NCBI RefSeq assembly: GCF_037975245.1
Contig: NC_092576.1
Location: 43,779,611 to 43,843,610 of the forward strand
Direction of reading: 5' to 3'
Source of the DNA: Apostichopus japonicus
Taxonomy: Eukaryota; Echinodermata; Holothuroidea; Aspidochirotida; Stichopodidae
DNA: 64,000 nucleotides
Program-made: the position numbers and the translations under genes
Notes under the pieces: generated by a model
What the model saw: only the letters and a program-made list of their open reading frames with translations
Told to the model about the DNA's origin: nothing
The model's database searches: none
Shown here: positions 11,817 to 22,487 of the stretch, one piece after another
Layout: each line of letters opens with the position of its first letter
Position numbering within the stretch: position 1 is the first letter of the stretch

Positions 11817-12184
11817 CCTTTTTGTGTGATCCTGAAGCAAATGTTCTGCAAAATCTGCGTTGCTAACAGAAGTCAAATCATGGACATGTTTGTAGAGTTC
11901 TTTCTCCATTTGCCAATTTACATAGGAACGTAGAAGATAGATCTTCGTGGCATCTCTTCGTCGCTGTTGTTCCTTTGAACTGATGCTTTTGTCAGGTCCA
12001 TGCAACAAGGCCTTCCTCCACTTGAACCTACGCTCGTTCCAGGATAAGGCCGTTTTCTTTCGCCCGATTCTCCTTGCCCTGACCCCTTTTCCATGATTGT
12101 CACTATACTCTTGTCTAATCGAATGTATTTGTACGAAAATCGTACAGTATTCTTTACTCAAAAGGCACACAAACAACAAACTAT
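11817..12184 (-). CDS. Minus-strand exon of an unidentified gene, cut by the LTR element
   Basis: On the minus strand an open frame runs from the LTR junction to a donor AAAAAG|GTAATG at 11817. It is basic, with RARRIGRKKTALSWNERRFK near the start, and ends with TKIYLLRSYVNWQMEKEL and ADFAEHLLQDHTKR. The pattern IYL...W...KEL...FAEHLL..H resembles a segment I associate with uncharacterised, often transposon-like, proteins of fish and cnidarians; this is memory-level only. The frame stays open across the insertion point into the right flank at 21465-21500, so the gypsy element may have split a reading frame. An overlapping second frame is also open. Confidence 0.35.
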
Positions 12185-12906
12185 TTTTATGAAATGGTGA
12201 TACCATCTCTTTGATGTTACCGAAACACTCCATCCAGACACCTTACAGGCCTCTTATGGATTTATCTAGGTCATGGATTCAGTTTTCCCACGAGAAGTTT
12301 TTAACTATCTTATTGAATCTTGGTACAGGGCCTTTTCCCAAAATAGATTCCATTATGTCTGTGGAACATTCGAGAAGGTTCTCTCACGTGGTATGGAAGT
12401 TTCCATAGAAAGGGGATGGACTTCCAAACTCCCAACCAATCAGGGCAGATCAGTGCCAGCGCACTTATTTTTATATCGTTAAGTTAATACAGGATGGTCA
12501 GTTCATTGGCTGCCTACTGATTATGCGCAGAGGGATTTTTATGGAAGTAAGGTTTAAAAGAAAAAGGAGGTCAGAAATTTATGACTCCGTCAGCGCTCCG
12601 TGATCAGTTCGTTGCTTCGTCACCATTTCATCACTCTTTCTAATTGTTTAATTGACGGAGTCAAGTCAAATCATTGTAATTTAGTTTTATTTGTAAAGAG
12701 AATCGACAGAGAAGAAATTATACCGAATCATCAAATCAAAATCCTATCTCGTCAAATTGTTTTTTTGTGTGAAGTCATTGTTTTCTTCCGTTCGAGACAT
12801 CTCCTGAAGAAGCATAAATACGGCATCAAGATATCCCAGTACCTTTCTATCGCGAGTCCCGATATAGTTTTACTATCGGAGGAGCCGGGCTCGACACAAT
12901 ATTACA
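12185..12906 (+). repeat. 5' LTR of the gypsy element
   Basis: 722 bp, ending in CACAATATTACA. Its first bases read TTTTATG where the right LTR reads TGTTATG, so the canonical TG terminus is mutated here. A TATA-like TTTTTATATC lies near 12469. The short frames within it recur in the right LTR and are not genes. Confidence 0.93.
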
Positions 12907-12924
12907 TGGTGGAGGAGCGGGGCC
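12907..12924 (+). promoter_or_regulatory. tRNA primer-binding site
   Basis: TGGTGGAGGAGCGGGGCC starts immediately after the LTR end, with the TGG that pairs with a tRNA 3'-CCA. I cannot name the tRNA with confidence. Confidence 0.6.
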
Positions 12925-13617
12925 TTTCTTCAGGAACAAAACGGTAACGGAACTTTTCACAACTTTCGTTCGTTACGTTCAATAACGAACAAGAGGATTT
13001 TTTTGGCCCGAAGACCTAACGAGGAACACAACGCATGTTCACGACCTAGCCTAACAAACACACTCTACGAGGGAAGTCAGCCTATACTAGCCTAAGTCTG
13101 TACACCGGATGCAGGAACCACACTAACGTTGATCGTACACTAACGTTAATCAACCCAGCATGCAGTTCGCGTTTGAACATTCGCGCAACTAGTACTTAGA
13201 ATACTACAGCTCCAAACATCAGAACTGAACATTTTCGCGATCTAAGCCTAGGCTCTACCCGATGTTAACGGCGAACGAATCTGCAGTATACGAGATGTAG
13301 GCCCACCTGCTACTGCTACTACCTGCTACTACCTACCTGCTACTACCTGCTGCTACCGCTACTACTACTGCTAACCGAGGGACTTCAATCATCGTTTGCA
13401 GTTCCACTACCAGTTCTTAGTTAAACTTAAGGGTGAGTGAAATCATGCCAATTTGTATCCCAACCCCTATTTGAGATCAGAGTGTAACGATAAGTTATTT
13501 TAATCGTGTCCATGTATTGCATATTTGTTATTTGTATTTAATAACGGTCGATAGTGTGTTCAATTGAGTAAAGGCTCATGTTGTAAACTCGTAACTAGCC
13601 TAATTGTATGCGGCATA
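12925..13617 (+). other. gypsy leader with CTACTACCTG repeats
   Basis: Untranslated leader of about 0.7 kb. At about 13305-13375 lies an imperfect array of TGCTACTACC-type units. No open frame of note. Confidence 0.6.
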
Positions 13618-14574
13618 ATGTCCGTCAGTGAACAGGAAACTTCGACCTCAGTTAATGTTATGCAGAAACATAGGCCCACTGATTTTTTGCCATCACGATT
13701 TCAGGGCGATGTAATTGATGCAGATTTAGCCGAAGCTCATTATTTGGGATTTGAAGATTATTTAGAGGTGCATAAATTGCCGTCCCAAACCACCCCTGAG
13801 CCTGTAGAGGAAGAATTTAATGAAATATGTCGCATATTTAAGCGAACACTTAAAGGCCAAGCCAGACTCTGGATTGAAAACAAAAATTTTTCAACTATTG
13901 CTGATCTTCGCAAGCAATTCCTTGCTCGTTTCAGTCCAGGGACTTCTTCTTACGCTAAATCACAGGCATTTCATGCATTAACCTATACGCCAGGTGATAC
14001 AGCTCAAGCACATTTGGCCAAAATTTCAAAAGCTGCAGCACCATTAAATTATGGCGAGGACCAAATTAGAGATAAATTGATCTCGACCCTGCCTTTGCAA
14101 TGCCGCTCAGCAGTGTTAATGTCTGCATCACCAAAAGCAACAATTGCAGATTTGGTCATGAAAGTGCAATGTTATTTTGACTTACAAATCCAAAGTCAAC
14201 CCACAGCTTCTTCCGAACTATTTATGGCAATGCACGACAAAGCGTCTTCTGTTCAGACTCCTACTATTTCTGCATCTTCTGAGATACAAGAGTTGTGTAC
14301 CAAAATTCAGGAATTAGAGACCAAGTTTGATCAGTCACGTAGGTCAGAATCGCAAGACAATCCTAAAGATATGAGGCAAAGATATAGTTCTCGTGATTCT
14401 CGTGGTCCTAGGACAGGTCAAAATGATAACAGGAGAAGGTTACCATATTTTAATCCTTCAATCACATGTTACTACTGCCAAAATCGAGGTCATTTTGCAC
14501 AATATTGCCAAATTCGCCTAAGCCATGAAATGGAGGCTGATGTAAACAGAGTACCAACACAGAATTTTCATTAG
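13618..14574 (+). CDS. gag: Gag-like nucleocapsid polyprotein of the gypsy element
   Basis: The frame is open from 13564, but the first ATG is at 13618, giving 318 residues. The middle part (EFNEICRIFKRTLKGQARLW ... FLARFSPGT) matches the retrotransposon Gag capsid pattern of short helices with an ARLW-type core. A single CCHC zinc knuckle, CYYCQNRGHFAQYC (C-x2-C-x4-H-x4-C), lies near residue 288 and would bind RNA during particle assembly. The frame ends at TAG 14572-14574. The pol frame is already open from 14541, so gag and pol overlap by 34 nt in a -1 relation. Confidence 0.9.
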   Translation: MSVSEQETSTSVNVMQKHRPTDFLPSRFQGDVIDADLAEAHYLGFEDYLEVHKLPSQTTPEPVEEEFNEICRIFKRTLKGQARLWIENKNFSTIADLRKQFLARFSPGTSSYAKSQAFHALTYTPGDTAQAHLAKISKAAAPLNYGEDQIRDKLISTLPLQCRSAVLMSASPKATIADLVMKVQCYFDLQIQSQPTASSELFMAMHDKASSVQTPTISASSEIQELCTKIQELETKFDQSRRSESQDNPKDMRQRYSSRDSRGPRTGQNDNRRRLPYFNPSITCYYCQNRGHFAQYCQIRLSHEMEADVNRVPTQNFH

Positions 14575-17500
14575 GGAGCACTTATGATTGCACTCATCAT
14601 ACAGTGACTCCAGACAAAGTACCAAGTAAAGGAAGATCGAAACGTAAAGCAAATAATATTTGGAAGAATAGTAATATTCCTAGTTCTAAATATACAGGGA
14701 ACGACCGTAATGTGGATATTCAACTGGACACACGTAATTTTGTAAGAGGTACTTTACATGATGGTAAAGGAATTTCATTGTTGTTTGATAGTGGAGCAAC
14801 ACGCTCTATCATTTCTTCTTCTACAGTGCAAAATTCAAAGTATTTATCCTCTATACAACCAGTCTCAGTTGATGTAGTAAACCTAAAGTTGGGTAATGGT
14901 CAGTTTATTCATGCGTATAGCACGATAACATTTCAGGTCAAAATTCAAGGTCATGAATTTCAGCTTTCTGCTTTAATTGCTGCAAACCTGACAGGTATTG
15001 ACTTAATATTAGGTAGTCAGACTCTGAAGGAATTGAATGGATCTTTGGACTTTACCACAAATTGTTTTAGAATTAAACAAGCCAAAGTCTTCCTTAGGCC
15101 AGTGCAGAGATTTGTTATTTACCCAGGTCAGCAAAGATACATTACTGTACAGGGACGTCTTCCACTATATGCACGAAATGCAGATGTGGTTATTAAACCG
15201 TTCCCTCTAATATCTCGTATGTGTCCTTCACGAATGTTAGTGAAAATGCATAAAGGTAGAACAAAGATTCTACTAAGGAACATGGGTAATCGGAAATTTT
15301 GTCTGCATCCTTCTCGCACAGTGGCTCATTTAGATTTAGCAGATATCATTACGGTCACAGAAGACATACCTACTGATTCTCTAGATTTTCTAAATGTCAT
15401 GAGAGACATCGAAAAACCGTCTCTTTTTCAAACCAATTCTAACTCTAAAGAGAATCGTGATGAAATTACACGATATAATTTACATCGTTATCCACATTTG
15501 ACAGCCGATGATCCCCTGGTTTCCAAATCCGAACAGGAAATCATGAGAGATAACATTAATTTGGAACAAAGTATTCTGAATGCTTCAGAAACAGAAAGCA
15601 TTTATGAATTTCTAGACTCACATAGAGATGCATTTTCTCTTTATGGTGAATTATCTCACTGTCCAAATTATGAGGCTGATATTACGCTTACTAATGATGA
15701 GCCATTTTACATACGTCCCTATAGACTTTCAGATGAGGACAAAGTCATTGTCGCCAGTGAGCTAGACAAATTAGTGCGATTAGGAATCTTAGCGGTAGGA
15801 CATCAGTCTTATACCTCACCGGTTTTCCTCATTCCAAAGAAGGGAACAAAAGACAAAAGGGTTGTCACAGATTTTCGCTACTTGAACAGTAGAATAAAAC
15901 GTCTCAATCACCCATTTCCATTACTGAATGAGACTATCCGTACCATAGGGTACTCTGGAGCCAAAATTTTGGGTGTTCTTGACTTAAAGTCTGCATTCTT
16001 CTGTCTGCCACTCAGTGTTCATGCACAACAATATACAGGTATTGCTTCATTTCATGGAGGAAAGCATTATTATTATAAACGCTTACCACAGGGATTGAAT
16101 TTATCTCCAGCGATCTTTCAGTCTAAAATCAATGACATTTTGGCAACGATCCCAAATTCAAATAAGTTCTGTATTGCTCATCATGACGATATCATTGTGT
16201 ACAGTGCAGACAAACAAGCTCACAAACAACACCTAAAGGCAATTTTTAAGGTTTTAATGGACAACGGATTGAAAATCTCTCCGAAAAAGTGTAACATTTT
16301 CCAAAATTCAGTCCGATATATGGGACATTTGCTCTCAATAACCCCAGAAGGTGAGGCTTGTATCCAACCTTTGCATGACAGATGTGCAGCAATCAGGAAC
16401 ACACCGAAACCACACAATATTAAGTCAGTAAGACGATTTGTAGGTGCAGTTAATTATGTGGCTTCATTTTTCCCAAATATTCAAGCACTATTGAGACCAT
16501 TACATCATTTGAGTCGTAAGAGAAAGGTATTTAAATGGACAGAGGAACATCAGTGTGCATTTCTAAGTATTAAAGAGTTGTTGTGTAATCCACCTATATT
16601 GCATATGCCACAGAAATATGGTCGTTTTGTATTATATAGCGACACATCACGAGTAGCAACAGGATCATACCTGACACAAAGAGTTAATGGCAAAGAGAAT
16701 ATTATTGCATATTACTCTAAGATATTACCACCAGCATGTCAGAGGTATAGTGTCACTGAATTAGAAATGATGGGTCTATTTATTAATGTGACAGCATTCA
16801 AACATTTATTGCAAAATGTAGAATTTGAGGCATATGTTGATCACTCTGCCATTGTTGAATTGTTTAAGTCAAAACAAGAACCAGCAACTTCACGCTTACG
16901 TAAGCTTCTGTTCAAGTTGTCAGAATATACATTTCAGGTTGGTTACAAAAAGGGCTCAGAATTGGTTTTGGCAGATTATTTGTCTAGAGCACCCCAGGAA
17001 TTTCACTCTGAAATAGATCAGGTTGCTCAAGAGGTCAGTTCTGGTGAGGATTTTTCAACTACACCTAAGGAGACATTTAATCCAATCATGACAAGGTCAA
17101 AGGCAAGGTCAATGGGAGTCAAAGTTCCAGATTTATTTCCGAATAGAGTCACTAAGGAGTCTAAGCAGGATTCCCCAGCCAAAGTATCAACAAATAGAGT
17201 TAATAGGACATCCATTCCTAAGGCAACACATTCTAGTGATCATGCTACACAGAGACCACAATCTGAGTCACAGAAGAGGACTACACCAGTAATTTCTACT
17301 GATAAGAGAGAAACATGTATTCAAAGGCCTATTATTACTATGCCGAGTGAAAATCGACATACATTTAGTCCTGACATATTAGTTGTGCCAAATTTTACAA
17401 GTGTTTCTCAACCTACAGAGCCAAGATTAGTGGATCAGAATAGACATAGAGTGCAAGAGGTAATCAGAGAACCACCACCAGAATTATTTTCTCAGCCAAA

Positions 17501-19478
17501 GCCAGTCATAACAAACATTGATCATTTGGTTACAGGACACATTCCAAAACAAAAGGAATTGAATAAAGTCATGAAGGCAATTCAAGGAAAGTTGATCAAA
17601 AACTATGATCTGCCATTTGATGTAAAAGAGTTGCAAATTCAACAACAAACTTGTCCTTACTACAAACCAATTTATGATTTTCTTGCACACGACATTATTC
17701 CAGGTAATGTTAAGCATGCTAGAACTGTTCGTTCTCAAGCAGAGGATTATTTGTTATGTAATAGTTTGTTATTCAGGATATTTTTGCATGAGACTAATGA
17801 TGCTAAGATGACTCTTCAGTTAGTCGTACCTGAGACTATGGTAGAACAAATAATATCTCGATATCATGATGACTTGTTAAGTAATCATCAGGGTGTAATG
17901 CGTACATATTTGACCATTAGACAGCATTTCTATCTGCGCAATATGTTTCAACGCATCAGTAATTATATTCAGGCATGTCTCCGTTGTCAAGAATTCCGTA
18001 AGAAACCGGACAAATTGAGACAATATCATGCTCGCATTCCTGATTCTTATCGTCCTTTTGACAGACTTAGTCTGGATTTCAAGACTATGCCCACAACGGC
18101 TACAGGATTTAAACATTTGATGGTTGTTTGTGATGAGATCACTAGATTTGTTGTATGTGTTTCTCTTAAGACTCTTGATGCTGAAACAATATGTGAAGCA
18201 TTATTGCAGAGGGTAGTCACAACCTTTGGTCCACCGTCTTGTATTATAAGTGATGCGGCAGCTTCTCTTACAGGAAAATTAGTGGAGCTCTTAAGTAAGG
18301 CTTTGGGCATTGAACAAAAGTTCATCAGTGTAAGCAATCATGGAAGCTTACAGGTTGAAAGACACATTCAGACTCTTTCAAATTTCCTCAAAGTGAACTT
18401 AAATCAGTTTGGTACGGATTGGGTACGATTTGTCCCAACATCAGCCTATGCATATAACACATTTTCCTCTCCTCAGTTGGGTAGCTATAGCCCATTTGAA
18501 CTTGCATTTGGACGTAAGCCACCAAATCTTACAAATTTATCATTCAATCCAATGGCAGGATTATCACAATCTCATGGAGAATATGCTGCATTGTTAAAGA
18601 AACGATTTGATCATTTGTCTAGGGTAATGTTAGTCTTACAAAAGAAGCAACAAGATGCTCAAAATGTTAAGATAAGTGCAAAACTAGACAAAGGTGCAAT
18701 TTATTCAACGGGTCAATTAGTGTATCTATATAAGCCAACGTCTTCCTCCTTGACTGCGAACTCTCGCAAAATTGCTGCAGAATGGTGTGGACCACTAGTG
18801 ATCCATCAAGTTTTGGATAGGACTCATTATTTGTTGGCCACTCTCAAAGGAGAAATTCTTAGTGATGTATTCAATTATAACAGGCTTAAACCATGTTTTG
18901 TAAGAGCATCTTCTGAGACTAAGAATATCACTAACATTCAGAAATTGCGGAATGTCTTGAAAACGAAGGGTTCATCAAGTGAAAAGCTTGCACGAATGCG
19001 AAATGTTTTGAGTAGTAACACTTCTAATGCAGAAAATGTTAATGTCATGCAAGATGCACATATTGAGTTTCATGATGAGTTTGGTAACATTTTGCCAGGG
19101 GTAACTTCAGATCACATCATGTGTCTTATGACCACTAAGCCAATGAATGTTGCATCCTTTTTAGAGAATAGAGCACATAATGAAGGATTAGCACTTCCAT
19201 ATCCTTCCATGAGAGATAGCATATTAAGGCAAAAGAAAGTTTTTGCAAATGCTCCACAAGGAGACATGAAAGTCCAACGTGCTCGATACAAATTGGGTGA
19301 ATTACAGGTTCTGGTCAACTATCAGACACCATGTTTTCCATCAGGCTTTAAGAGTCATGATTTTTGGTGGAATGTAGGAAAATATTCTAACACAGAGGAA
19401 ATAATGAATTTTCTCCATGAAAAGGGATTGAACATTACAGGCAATCCAGGCAGGATGTTGCAAACATTATATGGTTAG
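14541..19478 (+). CDS. pol: Pol polyprotein: protease, reverse transcriptase, RNase H, integrase
   Basis: The -1 frame is open from 14541 to TAG at 19478 without an obvious ATG, so expression by frameshift from gag is likely. Counting from 14604, the aspartic protease has LLFDSGATRSIIS near residue 60. The reverse transcriptase covers about 370-560; its catalytic box is HHDD (IAHHDDIIVYS, about 525) rather than the usual YxDD, with LPQGL..SPAIFQ upstream. RNase H carries YSDTS, ELEMMG and YVDHS (about 680-750). Integrase has an H-H-C-C zinc motif (about 1086-1130) and catalytic LDFKTM, IISDAAASLTG and QVERH (about 1158, 1216, 1252), with 34 residues between the second Asp and the Glu by my count. 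A GPY/F-like segment (WCGPLVIHQVLD ... NYNRLKPCF) follows. About 190 further residues have no family I recognise. No stop or frameshift interrupts it. Confidence 0.93.
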   Translation, partial: CKQSTNTEFSLGSTYDCTHHTVTPDKVPSKGRSKRKANNIWKNSNIPSSKYTGNDRNVDIQLDTRNFVRGTLHDGKGISLLFDSGATRSIISSSTVQNSKYLSSIQPVSVDVVNLKLGNGQFIHAYSTITFQVKIQGHEFQLSALIAANLTGIDLILGSQTLKELNGSLDFTTNCFRIKQAKVFLRPVQRFVIYPGQQRYITVQGRLPLYARNADVVIKPFPLISRMCPSRMLVKMHKGRTKILLRNMGNRKFCLHPSRTVAHLDLADIITVTEDIPTDSLDFLNVMRDIEKPSLFQTNSNSKENRDEITRYNLHRYPHLTADDPLVSKSEQEIMRDNINLEQSILNASETESIYEFLDSHRDAFSLYGELSHCPNYEADITLTNDEPFYIRPYRLSDEDKVIVASELDKLVRLGILAVGHQSYTSPVFLIPKKGTKDKRVVTDFRYLNSRIKRLNHPFPLLNETIRTIGYSGAKILGVLDLKSAFFCLPLSVHAQQYTGIASFHGGKHYYYKRLPQGLNLSPAIFQSKINDILATIPNSNKFCIAHHDDIIVYSADKQAHKQHLKAIFKVLMDNGLKISPKKCNIFQNSVRYMGHLLSITPEGEACIQPLHDRCAAIRNTPKPHNIKSVRRFVGAVNYVASFFPNIQALLRPLHHLSRKRKVFKWTEEHQCAFLSIKELLCNPPILHMPQKYGRFVLYSDTSRVATGSYLTQRVNGKENIIAYYSKILPPACQRYSVTELEMMGLFINVTAFKHLLQNVEFEAYVDHSAIVELFKSKQEPATSRLRKLLFKLSEYTFQVGYKKGSELVLADYLSRAPQEFHSEIDQVAQEVSSGEDFSTTPKETFNPIMTRSKARSMGVKVPDLFPNRVTKESKQDSPAKVSTNRVNRTSIPKATHSSDHATQRPQSESQKRTTPVISTDKRETCIQRPIITMPSENRHTFSPDILVVPNFTSVSQPTEPRLVDQNRHRVQEVIREPPPELFSQPKPVITNIDHLVTGHIPKQKELNKVMKAIQGKLIKNYDLPFDVKELQIQQQTCPYYKPIYDFLAHDIIPGNVKHARTVRSQAEDYLLCNSLLFRIFLHETNDAKMTLQLVVPETMVEQIISRYHDDLLSNHQGVMRTYLTIRQHFYLRNMFQRISNYIQACLRCQEFRKKPDKLRQYHARIPDSYRPFDRLSLDFKTMPTTATGFKHLMVVCDEITRFVVCVSLKTLDAETICEALLQRVVTTFGPPSCIISDAAASLTGKLVELLSKALGIEQKFISVSNHGSLQVERHIQTLSNFLKVNLNQFGTDWVRFVPTSAYAYNTFSSPQLGSYSPFELAFGRKPPNLTNLSFNPMAGLSQSHGEYAALLKKRFDHLSRVMLVLQKKQQDAQNVKISAKLDKGAIYSTGQLVYLYKPTSSSLTANSRKIAAEWCGPLVIHQVLDRTHYLLATLKGEILSDVFNYNRLKPCFVRASSETKNITNIQKLRNVLKTKGSSSEKLARMRNVLSSNTSNAENVNVMQDAHIEFHDEFGNILPGVTSDHIMCLMTTKPMNVASFLENRAHNEGLALPYPSMRDSILRQKKVFANAPQGDMKVQRARYKLGELQVLVNYQTPCFPSGFKSHDFWWNVGKYSNTEEIMNFLHEKGLNITGNPGRMLQTLYG

Positions 19479-20728
19479 TATGTAAAACTGCATATTACCT
19501 TAAGTTCAGATGAACAGGGGTTTTACCCACGATTGTATGAATGGAATGCGTCATGGCATTTACCTGCATACCTATTAAGTGGAAGTCATTGTACTATATG
19601 GTGTAACAATATAAGCTTTATTGTTAAAAACGCCACCAAGTGACCTACAGTAGTTTCATCTTTTATAACAAATGTGTAATGAGTATACCTTATTTTTCCT
19701 TATGAATTCGTTCAAACGTTTACCCGGCAATTAGAACATATCCGGAATATTAGCAACATGGGTTTTCATATATTGAGAAATATTTTAAGGATATTTACAT
19801 TGCATCATTGATGTTATATTGAAGGCTATTCAGAGACAGCATTGAAGATGTGTAACTTTTGCTTACAGCAACAGTTACCGAAGCAAATGAAAAGTATAGA
19901 TGTTTTGAGGAACTTATGTATATATTTTCTTTTCCTCAAAATAATTCATGCAAAAGTAAATTTCATCATGAAGTTAAAAGAACAAGATGTTAAGTAATAT
20001 GTTAATTTGAAGAAAGATTTGTTGATGTCATAGTCTATGGGGTCTCTTTTATGGTATCGAATATCTAGTACTTTGGTACTTTACTAGATCATTTCGGAGT
20101 GCATACCTAGGGTCACCATGCTATCGAGTCACATTTTCTTGATTTTCTTGAGGTGAATGTATATGATTCACAAGGTTTCAAAGCAGTTTTGAAACTATGA
20201 CTTCATTAAAGAGGAGGTTTTTTAAATGAGTTTGTAATATTTAAGGTTCTTTTTTAATGTACAAATTTTTTTTTTATGGAACGCTGAGGTGTTCTATTCA
20301 GTTAAAAGATAACTAAGTCTAGTATTCTCTGATCTCACCCCAATTCACGGCATGATTTCACTTTTGATATAAATGTATTATTGATGTATGAAATTCATAA
20401 ATGTATTTTGTAAGAGATACTGCATATTTTGCTGTGTCATGTAACTTTAAGATACCTTAATGATATTTATTTTTTTTAGATTACATCATATGATGTCATC
20501 AAAATTGAAAAGGTACACACAAATTTCATGGAGATAGTGTCAATGTATATACCATATGATCATTTTTAATAATTCGTAACCAAGATGTTAACCTTTGAGA
20601 TATATGAAGACCATTTATTGAAGTCAATGAATATTAGTGAATGTGCTTACAAGTACTCTACCTTCTTGAGATAATGATAAGTTAAAGCAGTATGATGTTA
20701 AAATTTTGGAGTATCCAAAAATTTTAAA
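19479..20728 (+). other. Non-coding 3' region of the gypsy element
   Basis: About 1.25 kb, AT-rich, with no long frame. There is no envelope gene. Confidence 0.7.
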
Positions 20729-20741
20729 AGATTGAGGGGGA
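20729..20741 (+). promoter_or_regulatory. Polypurine tract
   Basis: GATTGAGGGGGA directly precedes the TGTTATG start of the 3' LTR, the usual place for plus-strand DNA priming. Confidence 0.7.
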
Positions 20742-21464
20742 TGTTATGAAATGGTGATACCATCTCTTTGATGTTACCGAAACACTCCATCCAGACACCT
20801 TACAGGCCTCTTATGTATTTATCTAGGTCATGGATTCAGTTTTCCCACGAGAAGTTTTTAACTATCTTATTGAATCTTGGTACAGGGCCTTTTCCCAAAA
20901 TAGATTCCATTATGTCTGTGGAACATTCGAGAAGGTTCTCTCACGTGGTATGGAAGTTTCCATAGAAAGGGGATGGACTTCCAAACTCCCAACCAATCAG
21001 GGCAGATCAGTGCCAGCGCACTTATTTTTATATCGTTAAGTTAATACAGGATGGTCAGTTCATTGGCTGCCTACTGATTATGCGCAGAGGGATTTTTATG
21101 GAAGTAAGGTTTAAAAAGAAAAAGGAGGTCAGAAATTTATGACTCCGTCAGCGCTCCGTGATCAGTTCGTTGCTTCGTCACCATTTCATCACTCTTTCTA
21201 ATTGTTTAATTGACGGAGTCAAGTCAAATCATTGTAATTTAGTTTTATTTGTAAAGAGAATCGACAGAGAAGAAATTATACCGAATCATCAAATCAAAAT
21301 CCTATCTCGTCAAATTGTTTTTTTGTGTGAAGTCATTGTTTTCTTCCGTTCGAGACATCTCCTGAAGAAGCATAAATACGGCATCAAGATATCCCAGTAC
21401 CTTTCTATCGCGAGTCCCGATATAGTTTTACTATCGGAGGAGCCGGGCTCGACACAATATTACA
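20742..21464 (+). repeat. 3' LTR of the gypsy element
   Basis: 723 bp, TGTTATG...ATTACA, nearly identical to the left LTR. CTAT follows at 21465-21468, matching the CTAT before the left LTR. Confidence 0.93.
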
Positions 21465-21468
21465 CTAT

Positions 21469-22358
21469 CACGTACGAAAATCCTTTGCGGTAAAACTACA
21501 AGTAATCTGAAATGCTGTGTTATAACATTATCTGTGCATGGGTACGGGCTTGTTACGCATACACTTGCCTGTGCTATTCACTGATCTAAATTTGCCACCG
21601 AGGTCACGTGAGTTTTCGGGGTCCCAGTAAACCTCGCTGAAACCTCGATAAAGCCAGCGCCCTCAAAAAAAAAAAGTCTACGAGCGATATCGCCTTTAAA
21701 TCAAACTGTGGGCGCTGAATCATTGGGCGTTATGACTCATTGCCTGATGCAGTGAACATGGGAAGCAGTTCTGAGTCAAAAACGCTGCAACCATTGCCAT
21801 AGCATTTACATACTTTTTTTTTAAATAATTGACAGGTAACTGTGTGATACGTAAATCTTACAGACGGTAATTTTGGAAACAATAGAGAAAGGCTTTCCGA
21901 TGACATACGTCATTAGAAATAGGGAAGGTACTTTATTTTTATATATCTGCGGCATTTCCAGCGTAAGTAAGATCTGCTAATGCTCGTGTTCCTGTTTAAG
22001 GTATATCCACCATGCATTATTTAAATGGTAACCACTCGCATTTCTAAACAACTGTTAGGGCTAATTACTGCAAGTAAATTAAATTCAAGAGCTGTGTGAT
22101 AGCCTTGTCTTCATTGACTAAATGTTTTTCTTTTTATTGGCATTTCTATATGGTGCTCATCTATTTCACCAACCTCTCTCATATATGTATACATATAATA
22201 TTTCATAGGATGACAATCCAATATACTCCCAGGGGAGATAAAGATATGCATCCCTAGAGAAACAACTGTTGGATATTGACAATACAGCTGACAGTACAAG
22301 AAAGTATAATTGTTACTACTGCTTTGTTTTCTTCAAAGTATTCCATACACTTTTACAG
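21469..22358. other. No recognisable gene
   Basis: Right flank of the gypsy element. The first ~35 bp, on the minus strand, continue the frame interrupted at 12184. Nothing else is seen. Confidence 0.4.
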
Positions 22359-22487
22359 CGTTGGTATTGTTGTATTCGCTAACTGTTTACTGTTTAACCT
22401 TATTCGCTTCTTACAGTCCTCTTGTGGCCTAATAACAGTAAGAGTGCTCAATATCATCAGCTTGATCTCGGTTCTGGTCTTTGGCTG
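22359..22487 (+). CDS. Candidate exon of a multi-pass membrane protein
   Basis: Acceptor ACTTTTACAG and a strong donor GGCTG|GTAAGT bound 129 bp that is phase 2 on both sides. It encodes two hydrophobic stretches, VGIVVFANCLLFNLIRFL and VLNIISLISVLVFG, separated by a short polar turn with SSCGLITVR. That is compatible with a helical hairpin. No family is recognised. A following exon at 23041 would start in the matching phase. Confidence 0.35.

Larger units (their letters stand above)
12185..21464 (+). mobile_element. Complete Ty3/gypsy-type LTR retrotransposon
   Basis: The element has two ~722-bp LTRs, a primer-binding site, gag, pol, a polypurine tract and a 4-bp target duplication CTAT (12181-12184 and 21465-21468). 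Domain order protease, reverse transcriptase, RNase H, integrase is the Ty3/gypsy order. No envelope-like frame follows pol, although about 1.26 kb of non-coding sequence separates pol from the 3' LTR. Reading the two LTRs side by side I see only about three differences: G/T at the second base of the left LTR, one G/T at the codon read as Asp/Tyr in the first LTR frame, and one extra A in the right LTR. The insertion therefore looks young. Both frames are open, so it may be active or a recent copy. Confidence 0.95.

Noticed and set aside
12211-12947. Short plus-strand frames repeated at 20768-21493
   Set aside because: They lie inside the two LTRs and merely reflect LTR identity.
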